Source: an uncultured Lachnospiraceae bacterium
GTDB lineage: Bacteria > Bacillota > Clostridia > Lachnospirales > Lachnospiraceae
Length of the DNA: 64,000 nt
Direction: 5' to 3'
NCBI GenBank assembly: GCA_944376125.1
Contig: CALWBQ010000041.1
Span: 62,001-126,000 of the forward strand
Shown here: positions 48,765 through 57,615 of the stretch, piece by piece
Layout of the letters: the number at the start of each line of letters is the position of its first letter
How positions within the stretch are numbered: the first letter of the stretch is position 1
Made by a program: the position numbers and the translations under genes
The notes under the pieces: model-generated
Told to the model about the DNA's origin: nothing
What the model saw: the letters and a program-made list of their open reading frames with translations, nothing else
Database searches by the model: none

Positions 48765-49577
48765 CTATTTTGGTTCGCCGCTTTCCTTTCCTGCCGCTTC
48801 TGGTACTTTGGCGGTATCTACATTCCGGCGCAGCATCAGCGGCATATTGACACCCGTTGGGTTCAGGAGAATCCCCTTCACCTGCGGCGGCAGCAGCTTG
48901 GGCAGATTTTTTGCTTCAATTACTACAGGGCGCATGGTATTTTCCCTGTTGAACCGCTGGAATTCCAGGATATCTGTAAAAATCGGCTGGTACTGGTCCC
49001 CGTTTTTCAGCTTCACTACCGGGACGCCGTTTCCCTCTTTCTGGACAGCAGCGATGTACCGCCCTTTTCCAAAGTTAGCGGCAATCTCCTCCTGCATCTC
49101 TCTCAGCTCCGGGTCATTTTCCCGCCCTGGCTGCCGTCTCAGCTCCTGCATATAGTACAGGGACGTCAGATGAAGGGACGGATTCTCTACCCACACCTTA
49201 CCATCAGGCTGTTTTTCTGGGTCAGAACGTTTTACGAAATTTTCAAGCTGAACCTCGTATTCCTGGCCATCTCGGATAATGTGCAGGGCGTTAATCCCCA
49301 TTGTGTACAGGCTGGTATAAAAAAGCAGCATCTGTTTCTGTTCTATCCTGGCAACTCCTACCGGTATTTTCTCCCCCACAAGGCGCTTGGCTTCTTCTTT
49401 CGCCTCGTCCCCGCTGAAAAAGAGGAACACTTCATCGTCAAAAGTCTCCTCATCACAGACCACATAAGGGGCTTTGGTACATACGGACATAAGGACAAAT
49501 GCCTCTGCCGCATCTCTCAGATCTTTCAGCAGCTCCTTGCCGGCAGGCTGTACTGTTCTTTTTTGTTCTCCACTCAT
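48765..49577 (-). CDS. SseB family protein
   Basis: About 270 residues with an SseB N-terminal domain pattern (AFVLMSVCTKAPYVVCDEE, later LEFQRFNRENTMRPVVIEAK, VKGILLNPTGVNMPL). SseB proteins affect serine sensitivity in Escherichia coli; biochemical role unknown. Start 49577 follows TAAGGAGAT. Last gene of the unit, about 80 nt after the GNAT gene. Confidence 0.8.
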   Translation of the reverse strand: MSGEQKRTVQPAGKELLKDLRDAAEAFVLMSVCTKAPYVVCDEETFDDEVFLFFSGDEAKEEAKRLVGEKIPVGVARIEQKQMLLFYTSLYTMGINALHIIRDGQEYEVQLENFVKRSDPEKQPDGKVWVENPSLHLTSLYYMQELRRQPGRENDPELREMQEEIAANFGKGRYIAAVQKEGNGVPVVKLKNGDQYQPIFTDILEFQRFNRENTMRPVVIEAKNLPKLLPPQVKGILLNPTGVNMPLMLRRNVDTAKVPEAAGKESGEPK

Positions 49578-49657
49578 AATCAATCTCCTTACCATGGCTC
49601 TTTCCAATGATGTATAGCTATTATAACGGTTTTCTTCTGTTTTTACAAGTTTTCTAT

Positions 49658-50470
49658 CTATACACCAGCCGGATCGATTATGTAAGCCGGATATTCATGA
49701 TCCAGATGGTACCCCAGCTTCTCAGCCAAAGAGAGCGACCTTCTGTCATGTGCATCCCAACTGGGGTAGAGACCCCGGTCCAGACATTCTAAAATCAATT
49801 TTGCCCCGCAGGCCAGAGCCAGCCCCTTTCTGCGGTATTCCTCCTTGGTGTCAATTTCAATCTCTATCCCACCGTTGTACACCGTGTAGGAAGACGCCCC
49901 CGCAGCCAGCCGCCCTTCATGGACAGCCGCTGTCCCCAGTCCTAAGAGCTGAAATGATTCAAAATCATGGAAGGAAGCACAGAGATCTCTTGACCACTCT
50001 TCGCGGCCAGCCATCTGGAAAATATCGCGGTCAATCATCCTCAGCTCAAAACCATCGGGGACCGCGGCTATATATGCCTTCAGGCGCTCCCGGTCAAATA
50101 CATCCGGCTCCTTCTTGACCGCGCAGCGGGTAATCTTTTCCGCGCCGGCCCCATAGGTCTTCTCAATCAATTCTGACCACCCGTCATTTTCTGGGACTAA
50201 AATCAGGAAATGGCCCTGATGATCCTTTGGGACGCTGCAGACCAGCTCTCTGTTCGCAATCCCCGCAAAGAAGCAAAAATCTGCCACCAAAATAGCTGCT
50301 GACAAAGGATGGTGAAAACCCATCTCCGAAAAATCTGCAGCGTAAGCTCTGCCCATGTATCCTTGAAGACAGGACCAGATCATGGTCTCCTGCCACCCTT
50401 CAAACAGCGCGGATATACAGCCTGTTTCATTTCGGCTAAGCTGGAAGACGCCATTGGCCGCCCTATTCAT
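49658..50470 (-). CDS. GNAT family N-acetyltransferase
   Basis: About 270 residues. The C-terminal half is a GNAT fold: IEIDTKEEYRRKGLALACGAKLI holds the acetyl-CoA Q/RxxGxA-type motif (RRKGLA), followed by SWDAHDRRSLSLAEKLGY. It resembles the GNAT_acetyltran (DUF-type) family with a divergent N-terminal domain. Start is uncertain: ATG 50470 or TTG 50485, both overlapping the reductase gene. Substrate unknown. Confidence 0.85.
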   Translation of the reverse strand: MNRAANGVFQLSRNETGCISALFEGWQETMIWSCLQGYMGRAYAADFSEMGFHHPLSAAILVADFCFFAGIANRELVCSVPKDHQGHFLILVPENDGWSELIEKTYGAGAEKITRCAVKKEPDVFDRERLKAYIAAVPDGFELRMIDRDIFQMAGREEWSRDLCASFHDFESFQLLGLGTAAVHEGRLAAGASSYTVYNGGIEIEIDTKEEYRRKGLALACGAKLILECLDRGLYPSWDAHDRRSLSLAEKLGYHLDHEYPAYIIDPAGV

Positions 50471-51557
50471 GGAAATACTCTGCAATCTGCCTCATTCTCC
50501 CTGTCTGCTCCACGTGGAAGGGGCAGCGGGAATCACAGTGGCCGCATCCGATGCAGTCAGAGGCATGTTTCTCCAGGTTCGCATAATGGTCTTTCGCCAG
50601 AGTGTCCCCTGCCAGAGCCAAGTCGTAGTATTTATTGATCAGGCCCACATCCAGGCCCGCTGGGCAGGGCTGGCAGTGATTGCAGTAAACGCAGACTCCC
50701 TCTGCGTCTTGAGGAGCAAATGTCCCCAAGATAGAATAATCCTTTTCTTCCGGTTCAGCCTCAAAAAATCCCAAAATCTTTTTTAATTCTTTCCGGTTTC
50801 TCGCTCCAGGCAGCACCGTCACAACACCAGGCTTATCCAAAGCATACTGGATGCACTGGTATTCTGTCAAAGCACGGCCAAACGGTGAAGTTTTTTCATT
50901 TAAGAGCTGGCCGGCACTGAAGGCTTTCATAACAGAGATTCCCACGCCTTCCGCCTCGCACCGGCGGTACAGCTCCATTCTCTCGTCCACCTCTCCAATG
51001 GCATATTCCCCATGACGGTAGTCATAGGCAGGGTTAATGCTGAACATGACCATATCCAGAATTCCCATGTTCAGCATCTTGCTGACGATACCCGGTGTGT
51101 GGGACGACAATCCGATGTGCCGCACAGTCCCCTCCCTCTTTAGCTTCTGAATATAGTCCACCGTACCGCCATCTATGGCCTTTGCCAGATCGGCCTCCTC
51201 ATCAATGCAGTGGATAAATCCAAAATCAATATAATCCGTTTTGAGCGCCTTGAGCTGCCAGTCTACCGAGCGCTTAATGGCGTCCAGATTCAGAGTCCAT
51301 CCGTACTTGCCTGTAGTGTATTCCGCCCCAAAATGAATCTGGAAAAATGCCTTTTCTCTGCAGCCGGACATTGCTTTCCCGTACGCTTCAAATGGCGCTG
51401 CATCGGCTGAAGCCATGTCAAAATAGTTGATTCCATTTTCAATTGCCATCAAAAAGGTCTCAGCAATCTCCTTTTCTCCTGATTCCCCTATCGAGCTGCT
51501 GCCCAGCCCGATAATACTAATCTTCTCTGTGCCTTTCGGCAGCTTCCGATATTCCAT
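50463..51557 (-). CDS. Aldo/keto reductase with C-terminal [4Fe-4S] motifs, atypical active site
   Basis: 364 residues, TIM barrel of the AKR superfamily (GLGSSSIGESG, DYIDFGFIHCIDEE, HIGLSSHTPGIV) with a C-terminal ferredoxin-like region: CVYCNHCQPCPAG and CIGCGHCDSRCP. The catalytic tetrad is odd: after Asp47 (NYFDMASADAAP) the position where AKRs have Tyr is Asp52. It may use another residue or a different reaction. It follows the other reductase at 19 nt and should be cotranscribed. Confidence 0.85.
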   Translation of the reverse strand: MEYRKLPKGTEKISIIGLGSSSIGESGEKEIAETFLMAIENGINYFDMASADAAPFEAYGKAMSGCREKAFFQIHFGAEYTTGKYGWTLNLDAIKRSVDWQLKALKTDYIDFGFIHCIDEEADLAKAIDGGTVDYIQKLKREGTVRHIGLSSHTPGIVSKMLNMGILDMVMFSINPAYDYRHGEYAIGEVDERMELYRRCEAEGVGISVMKAFSAGQLLNEKTSPFGRALTEYQCIQYALDKPGVVTVLPGARNRKELKKILGFFEAEPEEKDYSILGTFAPQDAEGVCVYCNHCQPCPAGLDVGLINKYYDLALAGDTLAKDHYANLEKHASDCIGCGHCDSRCPFHVEQTGRMRQIAEYFHE

Positions 51558-51576
51558 ATATTCCTCCCGCCGGCGG

Positions 51577-52713
51577 TTAACCCAAATTCAATTTTGCCGC
51601 AAAATCAGACATTGCTTCCGAAATTTTGATCTGCTGAGGACAGACAGCTTCACAGCTTCTGCAGCCGATGCATGCGCTGGGCAGTTTATCCTCCGGATAC
51701 GCCGCCAGGGCCATGGGTGCAATAAAGCCGCCCTCAGTAAAGCAATGCTCATTATACAGACTTAGAAGCTCAGGGATATTCAATCCTTGTGGACAATGGC
51801 TGACACAATAATGACAGGCTGTACAAGGGAGAGATTTTTTCTTTACCATTCCATCCGCAATCTCCAGAAGCGTCTCCATCTCCTCAGAACTTAGCGGCGC
51901 ATCCTTTTCAAAAGTCGCAATATTCTGCTTCAGCTGCTCTAAATTTGACATTCCCGAGAGAATCATTGTTACTTCCGGAATGGTCTGAAGGAAACGGAAT
52001 GCCCATGCAGGGATTGTTTCTTCTGGCCGCAGCTTTCGCAGTTTTTCCTCATCCGTATCCGCCAAAGATGCCAGCCGCCCTCCCCTCAGCGGCTCCATTA
52101 CCCATACCGGAATTCCATGCTCTTTCAAAAGCTGGACTTTTCCCTTGGCATCCTGAAAACTCCAGTCCAGATAATTAAGCTGGAGCTGGCAGAATTCCAT
52201 GTCTTTTCCATATGCCTCCAAAAAGCGGCTGATTACCTCTCGGCTCCCATGGGCAGAAAAGCCTAAATGGCGGATCCTCCCCGCCTCCTTCTGCTTCATC
52301 AGATACTCGAAAATTCCGTGGGACGGATCCAGATAGGCGTCAATATTCATCTCACAGACATTGTGGAACAGATAAAAATCAAAGTATTCCACCTGACACT
52401 TTTTTAACTGTTTCTCAAAAATTTCCTCCACTTTATCCATATTGGAAAGATCGTAGCCTGGAAATTTGGTGGCTAGAAAAAAGTTCTCTCTGGGATATTC
52501 AGCCAGCAGATTCCCCATCACAGTCTCCGATTTTCCGTCGTGGTATCCCCATGCAGTATCGTAATAATTGATGCCGTGTTCCATCGCATACGCCACCATC
52601 TCCCCGGCAGCCGCTTCATCAATCCTAGAATCATCTCCGCCAATCACCGGCAGGCGCATAGCTCCCATCCCGAGAGCCGAAAGTTTCAAACCCTGAAAGT
52701 CCCTGTAAATCAT
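51577..52713 (-). CDS. Aldo/keto reductase with C-terminal [4Fe-4S] motifs
   Basis: About 378 residues. The AKR tetrad is intact: Asp52 and Tyr57 in YYDTAWGYHDG, Lys in FLATKFPG, His in FYLFHNVCE. The C-terminal region has CTACHYCVSHCPQG and CIGCRSCEAVCPQQ, two [4Fe-4S] motifs, so it may couple NAD(P)H or ferredoxin to carbonyl reduction. Start 52713 follows AAGGAGAG. First gene of the unit, behind a MerR-type promoter, which fits aldehyde or redox stress control. Confidence 0.9.
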   Translation of the reverse strand: MIYRDFQGLKLSALGMGAMRLPVIGGDDSRIDEAAAGEMVAYAMEHGINYYDTAWGYHDGKSETVMGNLLAEYPRENFFLATKFPGYDLSNMDKVEEIFEKQLKKCQVEYFDFYLFHNVCEMNIDAYLDPSHGIFEYLMKQKEAGRIRHLGFSAHGSREVISRFLEAYGKDMEFCQLQLNYLDWSFQDAKGKVQLLKEHGIPVWVMEPLRGGRLASLADTDEEKLRKLRPEETIPAWAFRFLQTIPEVTMILSGMSNLEQLKQNIATFEKDAPLSSEEMETLLEIADGMVKKKSLPCTACHYCVSHCPQGLNIPELLSLYNEHCFTEGGFIAPMALAAYPEDKLPSACIGCRSCEAVCPQQIKISEAMSDFAAKLNLG

Positions 52714-52777
52714 AATCCACTCTCCTTTTTCTGGCACATAGCCTCTGATCATTTCACAGTATTTTTCGTTGTGGTAG

Positions 52778-52808
52778 ATTATAACATATGAAGTTCACTT
52801 TAGGTCAA
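52778..52808 (-). promoter_or_regulatory. MerR-type promoter of the aldo/keto reductase operon
   Basis: Minus strand: -35 TTGACC (52808-52803), 19-bp spacer, -10 TATAAT (52783-52778). The spacer contains the dyad AAGTGAACTT at its centre. A 19-bp spacer with a dyad between -35 and -10 is the hallmark of MerR-family activation. No merR gene is in the window. From 52809 to 52887 only short GC-rich dyads are seen. Confidence 0.7.
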
Positions 52809-52887
52809 GAGAGGATCTGCAGCGGTTCGCCTCAGCCGCTTTCTGGGGGCACCTGGCTCCCTGTTTCGGAGCACCGTAAATCTCTCA

Positions 52888-53913
52888 TCAGTGGATCAGC
52901 ATGGCATCGCCAAACGAAAAAAATCGGTACTTCTCCTCAATTGCTTTCTGATATGCATTTAAGATATTCTCCCGGCCTGCCAGGGCGGATACCAGCATAA
53001 CCAGGGTAGACTCTGGGAGATGAAAATTTGTGATCAAGGCATCCAAGATCTTGAACTGGTAGCCTGGATAGATAAAAATATCCGTCCAGCCGCTTCCAGC
53101 CTTCAAAATTCCATCGTCCCCAGCAGCCGATTCCAGAGTCCGGCAGCTCGTCGTCCCCACACAGATAATTCGTCCCCCCGATGCCTTCGCCCGGTTAATT
53201 TTTTCTGCCTCCGCTTCCTCTACCACATAAAACTCAGAATGCATATGGTGATCCAGCACATTTTCGACTTTGACAGGCCGGAATGTCCCTAGACCTACAT
53301 GCAGGGTAACGTGGGCAATGACAACGCCCATTGCTTCAATTTGGGCCAGAAGTTCCTTCGTAAAATGCAGCCCTGCCGTCGGAGCTGCCGCTGAACCGTC
53401 ATGTTTAGCATATACTGTCTGGTAGCGGTTCTTGTCCTTCAGCTGGTGGGTAATGTAAGGAGGAAGCGGCATCTGTCCAAGCTGATCCAGAATCTCCTCA
53501 AAAATTCCATCGTATTGAAACTGAATCAGGCGGTTTCCCTCATCCTCAACGCCGACCACTTCAGCTTTTAACAGGCCGTCCCCAAATACCAGCTTTGTGC
53601 CTGGCCTGGCCTTTTTCCCCGGCTTCACCAAAGTCTCCCACACATCGTTTTCCCGACGTTTTAAAAGCAGAACTTCAATTTTCGCTCCGGTCCCCTCTTT
53701 TATGCCAAAAAGTCTGGCGGGAATCACCTTGGTGTCATTGACTACCAAACAATCCCCTGGCTTTAAATACTCTGTAATATCCCGAAAATGGCGGTGGGCT
53801 ATCTCCCCAGTCTCCTTATCCAAAACCAGAAGTCTGGAGGCCGACCGATCCTCCAGCGGATCCTGGGCTATCAACTCCTGGGGCAAATCAAAATAGAAAT
53901 CTTTTACATTCAT
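52888..53913 (-). CDS. queA: S-adenosylmethionine:tRNA ribosyltransferase-isomerase
   Basis: 341 residues, standard QueA length. Signatures: [20 protein letters not shown] at the N-terminus, [25 protein letters not shown] and [18 protein letters not shown]. It adds the ribosyl group of SAM to preQ1 in tRNA to give epoxyqueuosine. Start 53913 follows CAGGAGG. No tgt or other que gene is visible here. Confidence 0.97.
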   Translation of the reverse strand: MNVKDFYFDLPQELIAQDPLEDRSASRLLVLDKETGEIAHRHFRDITEYLKPGDCLVVNDTKVIPARLFGIKEGTGAKIEVLLLKRRENDVWETLVKPGKKARPGTKLVFGDGLLKAEVVGVEDEGNRLIQFQYDGIFEEILDQLGQMPLPPYITHQLKDKNRYQTVYAKHDGSAAAPTAGLHFTKELLAQIEAMGVVIAHVTLHVGLGTFRPVKVENVLDHHMHSEFYVVEEAEAEKINRAKASGGRIICVGTTSCRTLESAAGDDGILKAGSGWTDIFIYPGYQFKILDALITNFHLPESTLVMLVSALAGRENILNAYQKAIEEKYRFFSFGDAMLIH

Positions 53914-53941
53914 GTTTCCGTCCTCCTGAATAAATGCAACA

Positions 53942-53970
53942 AGGCAAAACGTGCAGTGCACGTTTCGCCT
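53942..53970 (-). terminator. Hairpin between the membrane-anchored protein gene and queA
   Basis: AGGCGAAACGTGCA and TGCACGTTTTGCCT pair (14 bp with one mismatch) around a single base C, followed on the minus strand by TGTTGCATTTATT. T-run is weak, so termination is probably partial. Confidence 0.5.
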
Positions 53971-54006
53971 GTTTATATCTTGAGCAATCAATCTCTGCTA
54001 AAATGA

Positions 54007-55011
54007 TCAGTCACCTGATGCTCCGGCTTCTTCTCCAGAGCTGCTCTCCGTCTCCCCGCTCTCTGCATCGGAAGCGGCCGTCTCCACTGATCCAGAAGTT
54101 TCTGCCGCGGCCGTCTCAGATTCTCCCGTTTCCTCCGCTGCCTCAGATGCCTCCGTCTCTGTCGTAATCTGCAGAGCACTGCCGTCTTCATTTAAAATTG
54201 AGACATTGCTGTCCTCCCTTGTCTCCTCTTCAGTAAACTGGGAATTTTTCTGAAGGACACCATAAACCCCCGCCAGATCAGGGTCTGTCTCCAGCGCCTG
54301 CCTCAGCTCAGCGTAAACCTGGGTTCTCAGCAGGATCAGTTCGTCAGTCTTCTCAGCATCATCAAACAGCTGCTGAATCTCCGGTGCCAGCTGGCTGGTA
54401 TCCACCAGCTGCAGATTCCCATCCTCTCCAGTCACTACATAAACTCGGAACAGGCCAGGAGCCAGAGTCTCTACATTTTTAAATTTTAAATCATAGCTGA
54501 CATACACGAGATAACTGCCATCTGCAGGGCCAGGTTTCGTATAACAGACAATATTCTCATAACCTTCCGTATAGCGGGAAGTATAGCTGTATTCGCTGCG
54601 AAGCTCCTCCATTCCGTCTGTGTCCGTGCGGCCAAACAGCCGGTAAATAGTCTCTACATCCGCAGCCTGCTTTGCGGCAAAATAACTTTCCAGGAGGGCA
54701 TTAACCTCCGGCACTTCATCTTTCAGAAATGTCTGCCCCTCCGTCTCCAGGCTTACCGCGCTCTCCGTCTCTCCGTCTGCCATCTCGCTTTCTTCCTCCA
54801 GAATACTTTCAATTCCGGCCGTCTCTTCCGCTGCTTGAACCTCCGCAAAGGTCTGGCTCTCCTCCTCAGAGCCGTTAGCCCTCCGCTCCGCAAAAATAAT
54901 AATCACAACCAAAATAATTATGATAAAAGGAATTCCCAGCAATTTTATGTATTTTCGCAGCTCCTCCTCTGTGAAAGAAGAGTACCCGTATTTGTTATCT
55001 TTTCTGCTCAA
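54007..55011 (-). CDS. Hypothetical acidic membrane-anchored protein
   Basis: 334 residues, family not recognised. A cytoplasmic N-terminus of about 28 residues with TEEELRKYIKLLG is followed by one membrane helix (FIIIILVVIIIFA). The outside portion has a Glu-rich linker, a folded domain at about 100-250 (VNALLESYFAAKQAADVETI; a SnoaL/NTF2-like layout is possible), and a C-terminal tail of about 60 residues made almost only of Glu, Ala, Ser, Thr and Gly. The tail looks like a cell-wall spacer. It has its own promoter at 55092-55120. Confidence 0.75.
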   Translation of the reverse strand: MSRKDNKYGYSSFTEEELRKYIKLLGIPFIIIILVVIIIFAERRANGSEEESQTFAEVQAAEETAGIESILEEESEMADGETESAVSLETEGQTFLKDEVPEVNALLESYFAAKQAADVETIYRLFGRTDTDGMEELRSEYSYTSRYTEGYENIVCYTKPGPADGSYLVYVSYDLKFKNVETLAPGLFRVYVVTGEDGNLQLVDTSQLAPEIQQLFDDAEKTDELILLRTQVYAELRQALETDPDLAGVYGVLQKNSQFTEEETREDSNVSILNEDGSALQITTETEASEAAEETGESETAAAETSGSVETAASDAESGETESSSGEEAGASGD

Positions 55012-55091
55012 AGTCCTACCTCCTGTCCCTCAAACCGCGCACGCCTGTCCTTTTCCCCTATAAGCCGCTCTGCCGCATGAACTGTTATCCT

Positions 55092-55120
55092 ATTTTAGCA
55101 AAAAGCAATTTAAAAATCAA
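55092..55120 (-). promoter_or_regulatory. Promoter of the membrane-anchored protein gene
   Basis: Minus strand: -35 TTGATT (55120-55115), 17-bp spacer, -10 TAAAAT (55097-55092). Divergent from the tRNA promoter, whose -35 begins 13 bp away. Confidence 0.65.
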
Positions 55121-55132
55121 TAAAATTAGGGC

Positions 55133-55161
55133 TTGCGATTCCAGAAAAAATATAGTATGAT
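55133..55161 (+). promoter_or_regulatory. Promoter of tRNA-Arg
   Basis: Plus strand: -35 TTGCGA (55133-55138), 17-bp spacer, -10 TATGAT (55156-55161); start expected near 55168. Confidence 0.8.
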
Positions 55162-55170
55162 ATAAGAGAT

Positions 55171-55242
55171 GCGTCTGTAGCTCAGTGGATAGAGCAATGG
55201 CCTCCGGAGCCGTGTGCGCAGGTTCGATTCCTGTCAGACGCA
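55171..55242 (+). tRNA. tRNA-Arg, anticodon CCG
   Basis: 72 nt cloverleaf. Acceptor stem GCGTCTG/CAGACGC, D-arm GCTC/GAGC, anticodon stem ATGGC/GCCGT with loop CTCCGGA (anticodon CCG, reads CGG), T-arm GCAGG-TTCGATT-CCTGT, discriminator A. CCA is not encoded. A T-rich tract follows. It stands alone. Confidence 0.95.
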
Positions 55243-55412
55243 TTTTCTTTATTCATTTCGAGGATATTCATCCCTGTTTTCCCATTTTTAGCGCAACGGA
55301 TTTAGCTACATTATACGTTTCTTTTCTTAACAGTTCTATTTCTAGTTTCTTAATTATTTTTTACAATATCATTTTCTACTTATCACATCTTTTATTTCAA
55401 AGGAGGTATACT

Positions 55413-56381
55413 ATGGTATACAGAACATTTCTTATGCAGGTCACTGCCTACATCCAGGAATCCCTTGGAGTTGACTGCCGGGTACGGCTCGTCCAAGTGC
55501 GGAAAAACAACGGGCTGATTCTGGATGGTCTCTGTATCGAAAACCCTGATACTCCGTATTCCCCTACCATCTATCTGAATTCCTATTACCTGGAATATCA
55601 GAAGGGGACGCCATTGGAAGCCATCTGCCTGGCCGTCCTGGAGACATATCAGAACCACTCTGACGTCCCGGCTCTTTCCGGCATCGATTTTACAGATTTT
55701 TCTTCTTTAAAGGAACTGATCATCTTCCGGGTCATCAACTCTGCATCCAATCAGCCCCTTTTAAGCGAAATTCCCCACGTTCGCTTTCTGGATCTCGCTA
55801 TTATCTTCTCTCTCTATCTCTCCCCAAGCCCATCAGGACAAATGTCTGCCCTGATCCGAAAGTCTCATCTGAAAGCCTGGAACATCTCCTCAGAAGATCT
55901 GTTTTCTCTTGCTATGGCTAATACTCCTCGTCTCCTACCCCCATCTGTTAAAAGTCTGGCCTGTGTTATGAAAGAAATCCTGTCTGACTGCCCCGGCACA
56001 CTCCCTCAGAATTCCGTTTCCTCTGATATCCAGGAGGAAGATCTGGAAGATCGATACGAAACTCCGCTCTATGTCCTGACAAATGAGTCTGGCATCCACG
56101 GCGCCGCCTGCTTGCTCTACCCGCAGCCATTAAAAAACTTCGCAGACAGCCGAGGCTCGGATATCATTATCCTCCCTTCCAGCATCCACGAAGTTCTTCT
56201 GACCGTCGACAGACCTGACATAGACTATAATGCCCTCAGCCAGATGGTGATGGAGATTAACCTCTCCGATGTCCCTCTGGAAGACCGCCTTTCCAATCAG
56301 GTATATCGGTATTCCCGTGGGACTGGCAAAATCTCTCTCCTTTCCCACGCCCCTGAATCAGTCGAAATACCGAGTCCATGA
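55413..56381 (+). CDS. DUF5688 family protein
   Basis: 322 residues, cytoplasmic, no membrane segments. N-terminal YIQESLGVDCRVRLVQVRKNNG and NPDTPYSPTIYLNSYYLEYQ, middle VRFLDLAIIFSLYLSPSP and C-terminal LTNESGIHGAACLLYP and SDIIILPSSIHEVLL match the DUF5688 family common in Lachnospiraceae. Function unknown. Start 55413 follows AAAGGAGG. The 3' end overlaps the convergent ThrE gene by 125 nt, which is unusual. The leader 55243-55412 is AT-rich without a clear promoter. Confidence 0.85.
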   Translation: MVYRTFLMQVTAYIQESLGVDCRVRLVQVRKNNGLILDGLCIENPDTPYSPTIYLNSYYLEYQKGTPLEAICLAVLETYQNHSDVPALSGIDFTDFSSLKELIIFRVINSASNQPLLSEIPHVRFLDLAIIFSLYLSPSPSGQMSALIRKSHLKAWNISSEDLFSLAMANTPRLLPPSVKSLACVMKEILSDCPGTLPQNSVSSDIQEEDLEDRYETPLYVLTNESGIHGAACLLYPQPLKNFADSRGSDIIILPSSIHEVLLTVDRPDIDYNALSQMVMEINLSDVPLEDRLSNQVYRYSRGTGKISLLSHAPESVEIPSP

Positions 56382-56760
56382 CAAAGACGGCCAGTGCAAT
56401 GGCTCCGGCAATCTGCAGCGTTTCCATCAGGTAATGGTTCGCCAGGCTCCCGTCATTTTGAATTATATAGTAAACGCTCCGGTATATGGAAGCGCCTGGA
56501 ACCGCCGGAAGAATACCGGCAACCAAAAAAATCGTCACAGGCGCTTTCCATATCCTGGCAAACATGTGGCTGATTAGAGCCACTGCCAGCGTAGAGACAA
56601 ATGCCGCCACAATATTGGAAGCTGCCTGCTCTACCAGCAAATAGACCATCCAAGCGGCGCCCCCTACAAAACCGGCACTCAGCAGATAGCGCTTCGGCAT
56701 CTCTAAGAGAAGTCCGAAGCAGACGACTGCCGCAAAAGCGGCAACTGTGCGAATCACCAT
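56257..56760 (-). CDS. Threonine/serine exporter, small subunit (ThrE C-terminal-type, YjjB-like)
   Basis: 167 residues with four or five hydrophobic segments (VAAFAAVVCFGLLLEMPKRY, NIVAAFVSTLAVALISHMFA, FLVAGILPAVPGASIYRSVY). It matches the ThrE_2/DUF3815 half of the exporter. It overlaps the large subunit by 7 nt. The last 30 or so residues after FVMDSVFRLIQ are hydrophilic, lie within the overlap with the DUF5688 gene and are probably an acquired extension. Confidence 0.88.
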   Translation of the reverse strand: MVIRTVAAFAAVVCFGLLLEMPKRYLLSAGFVGGAAWMVYLLVEQAASNIVAAFVSTLAVALISHMFARIWKAPVTIFLVAGILPAVPGASIYRSVYYIIQNDGSLANHYLMETLQIAGAIALAVFVMDSVFRLIQGRGKGERFCQSHGNTDIPDWKGGLPEGHRRG

Positions 56761-57584
56761 CCCTGTCCACCTCCCTGCACCAGTCCCATCAACGCCATAG
56801 CACCGCCAATCCCGACAGCTACCGCGAGGGCGATAACTACAGCTTCCATCATACGATTCGTTCCGGAAGCATAGTCTCCGTTGAGAATATCACGGATAGC
56901 CGTTGTAAACGTAACTCCCGGCACCAAAGGCATAATAGCACCCGTTATCACCATGTCTAAGTTCATCCCCCGGGCTGCCCAGGATTTCAAAATCAAAGCG
57001 GCGATTCCCACTGTAAACGCCCCCAAGGCATTGATACAGAAATCATTCATTCTGAGGTTCGCCGCCAGATAGCAGACACATGCCAGAAAAGCTCCTGCAA
57101 TCCCTGCGCCCAGCCCCTCTAACCAGGTTCCGCCCAGAAGGACGGCGAAAAAGGCCGGCACCCCAATATATCCGACAGCCTTGACTGCAGGCCGATACTG
57201 AATATCCTTTCTGATCTTTCCCAGCTCCCTGTAGGCTGTCTCCAGGGAAATTTCTCCCTGGCACAGGCGGCGCGAAATCTCATTGACCCTGCAGATCCTG
57301 TTCAAATTAGAAGAATGTTCCATGATCCGCCTGAATACGGTAATCCCGCTTCCATCCGGAGAATCCAGCCGCACAAACAGGCTGGTCCCTAATGCTACTG
57401 TCTGGGTGCCTGAGCTTCCCGAAAGCTGGAGAATTCGCCTTACCGTATCCTCCACCCTGAAAATTTCGGCGCCACTGACCAGCATAATCTCTCCGGCTGA
57501 TACAGCCGTCTCGGTCAGCAATTTTCTTTCTGTCTCATCCATACAAGGATGGATTCCTTTTTCATCATTTTTCAAGCTGTCCAT
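56754..57584 (-). CDS. Threonine/serine exporter, large subunit (ThrE N-terminal-type, YjjP-like)
   Basis: 276 residues. Cytosolic N-terminal domain (AGEIMLVSGAEIFRVEDTVR is the family signature) and about five membrane helices. It forms the exporter with the small subunit. Start could be 57584 or 57542; neither has a strong ribosome binding site. It follows feoB at 31 nt. Confidence 0.88.
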   Translation of the reverse strand: MDSLKNDEKGIHPCMDETERKLLTETAVSAGEIMLVSGAEIFRVEDTVRRILQLSGSSGTQTVALGTSLFVRLDSPDGSGITVFRRIMEHSSNLNRICRVNEISRRLCQGEISLETAYRELGKIRKDIQYRPAVKAVGYIGVPAFFAVLLGGTWLEGLGAGIAGAFLACVCYLAANLRMNDFCINALGAFTVGIAALILKSWAARGMNLDMVITGAIMPLVPGVTFTTAIRDILNGDYASGTNRMMEAVVIALAVAVGIGGAMALMGLVQGGGQGW

Positions 57585-57615
57585 TGTTGTTTCTGCAAAT
57601 CCTGTCCAAAATTAT

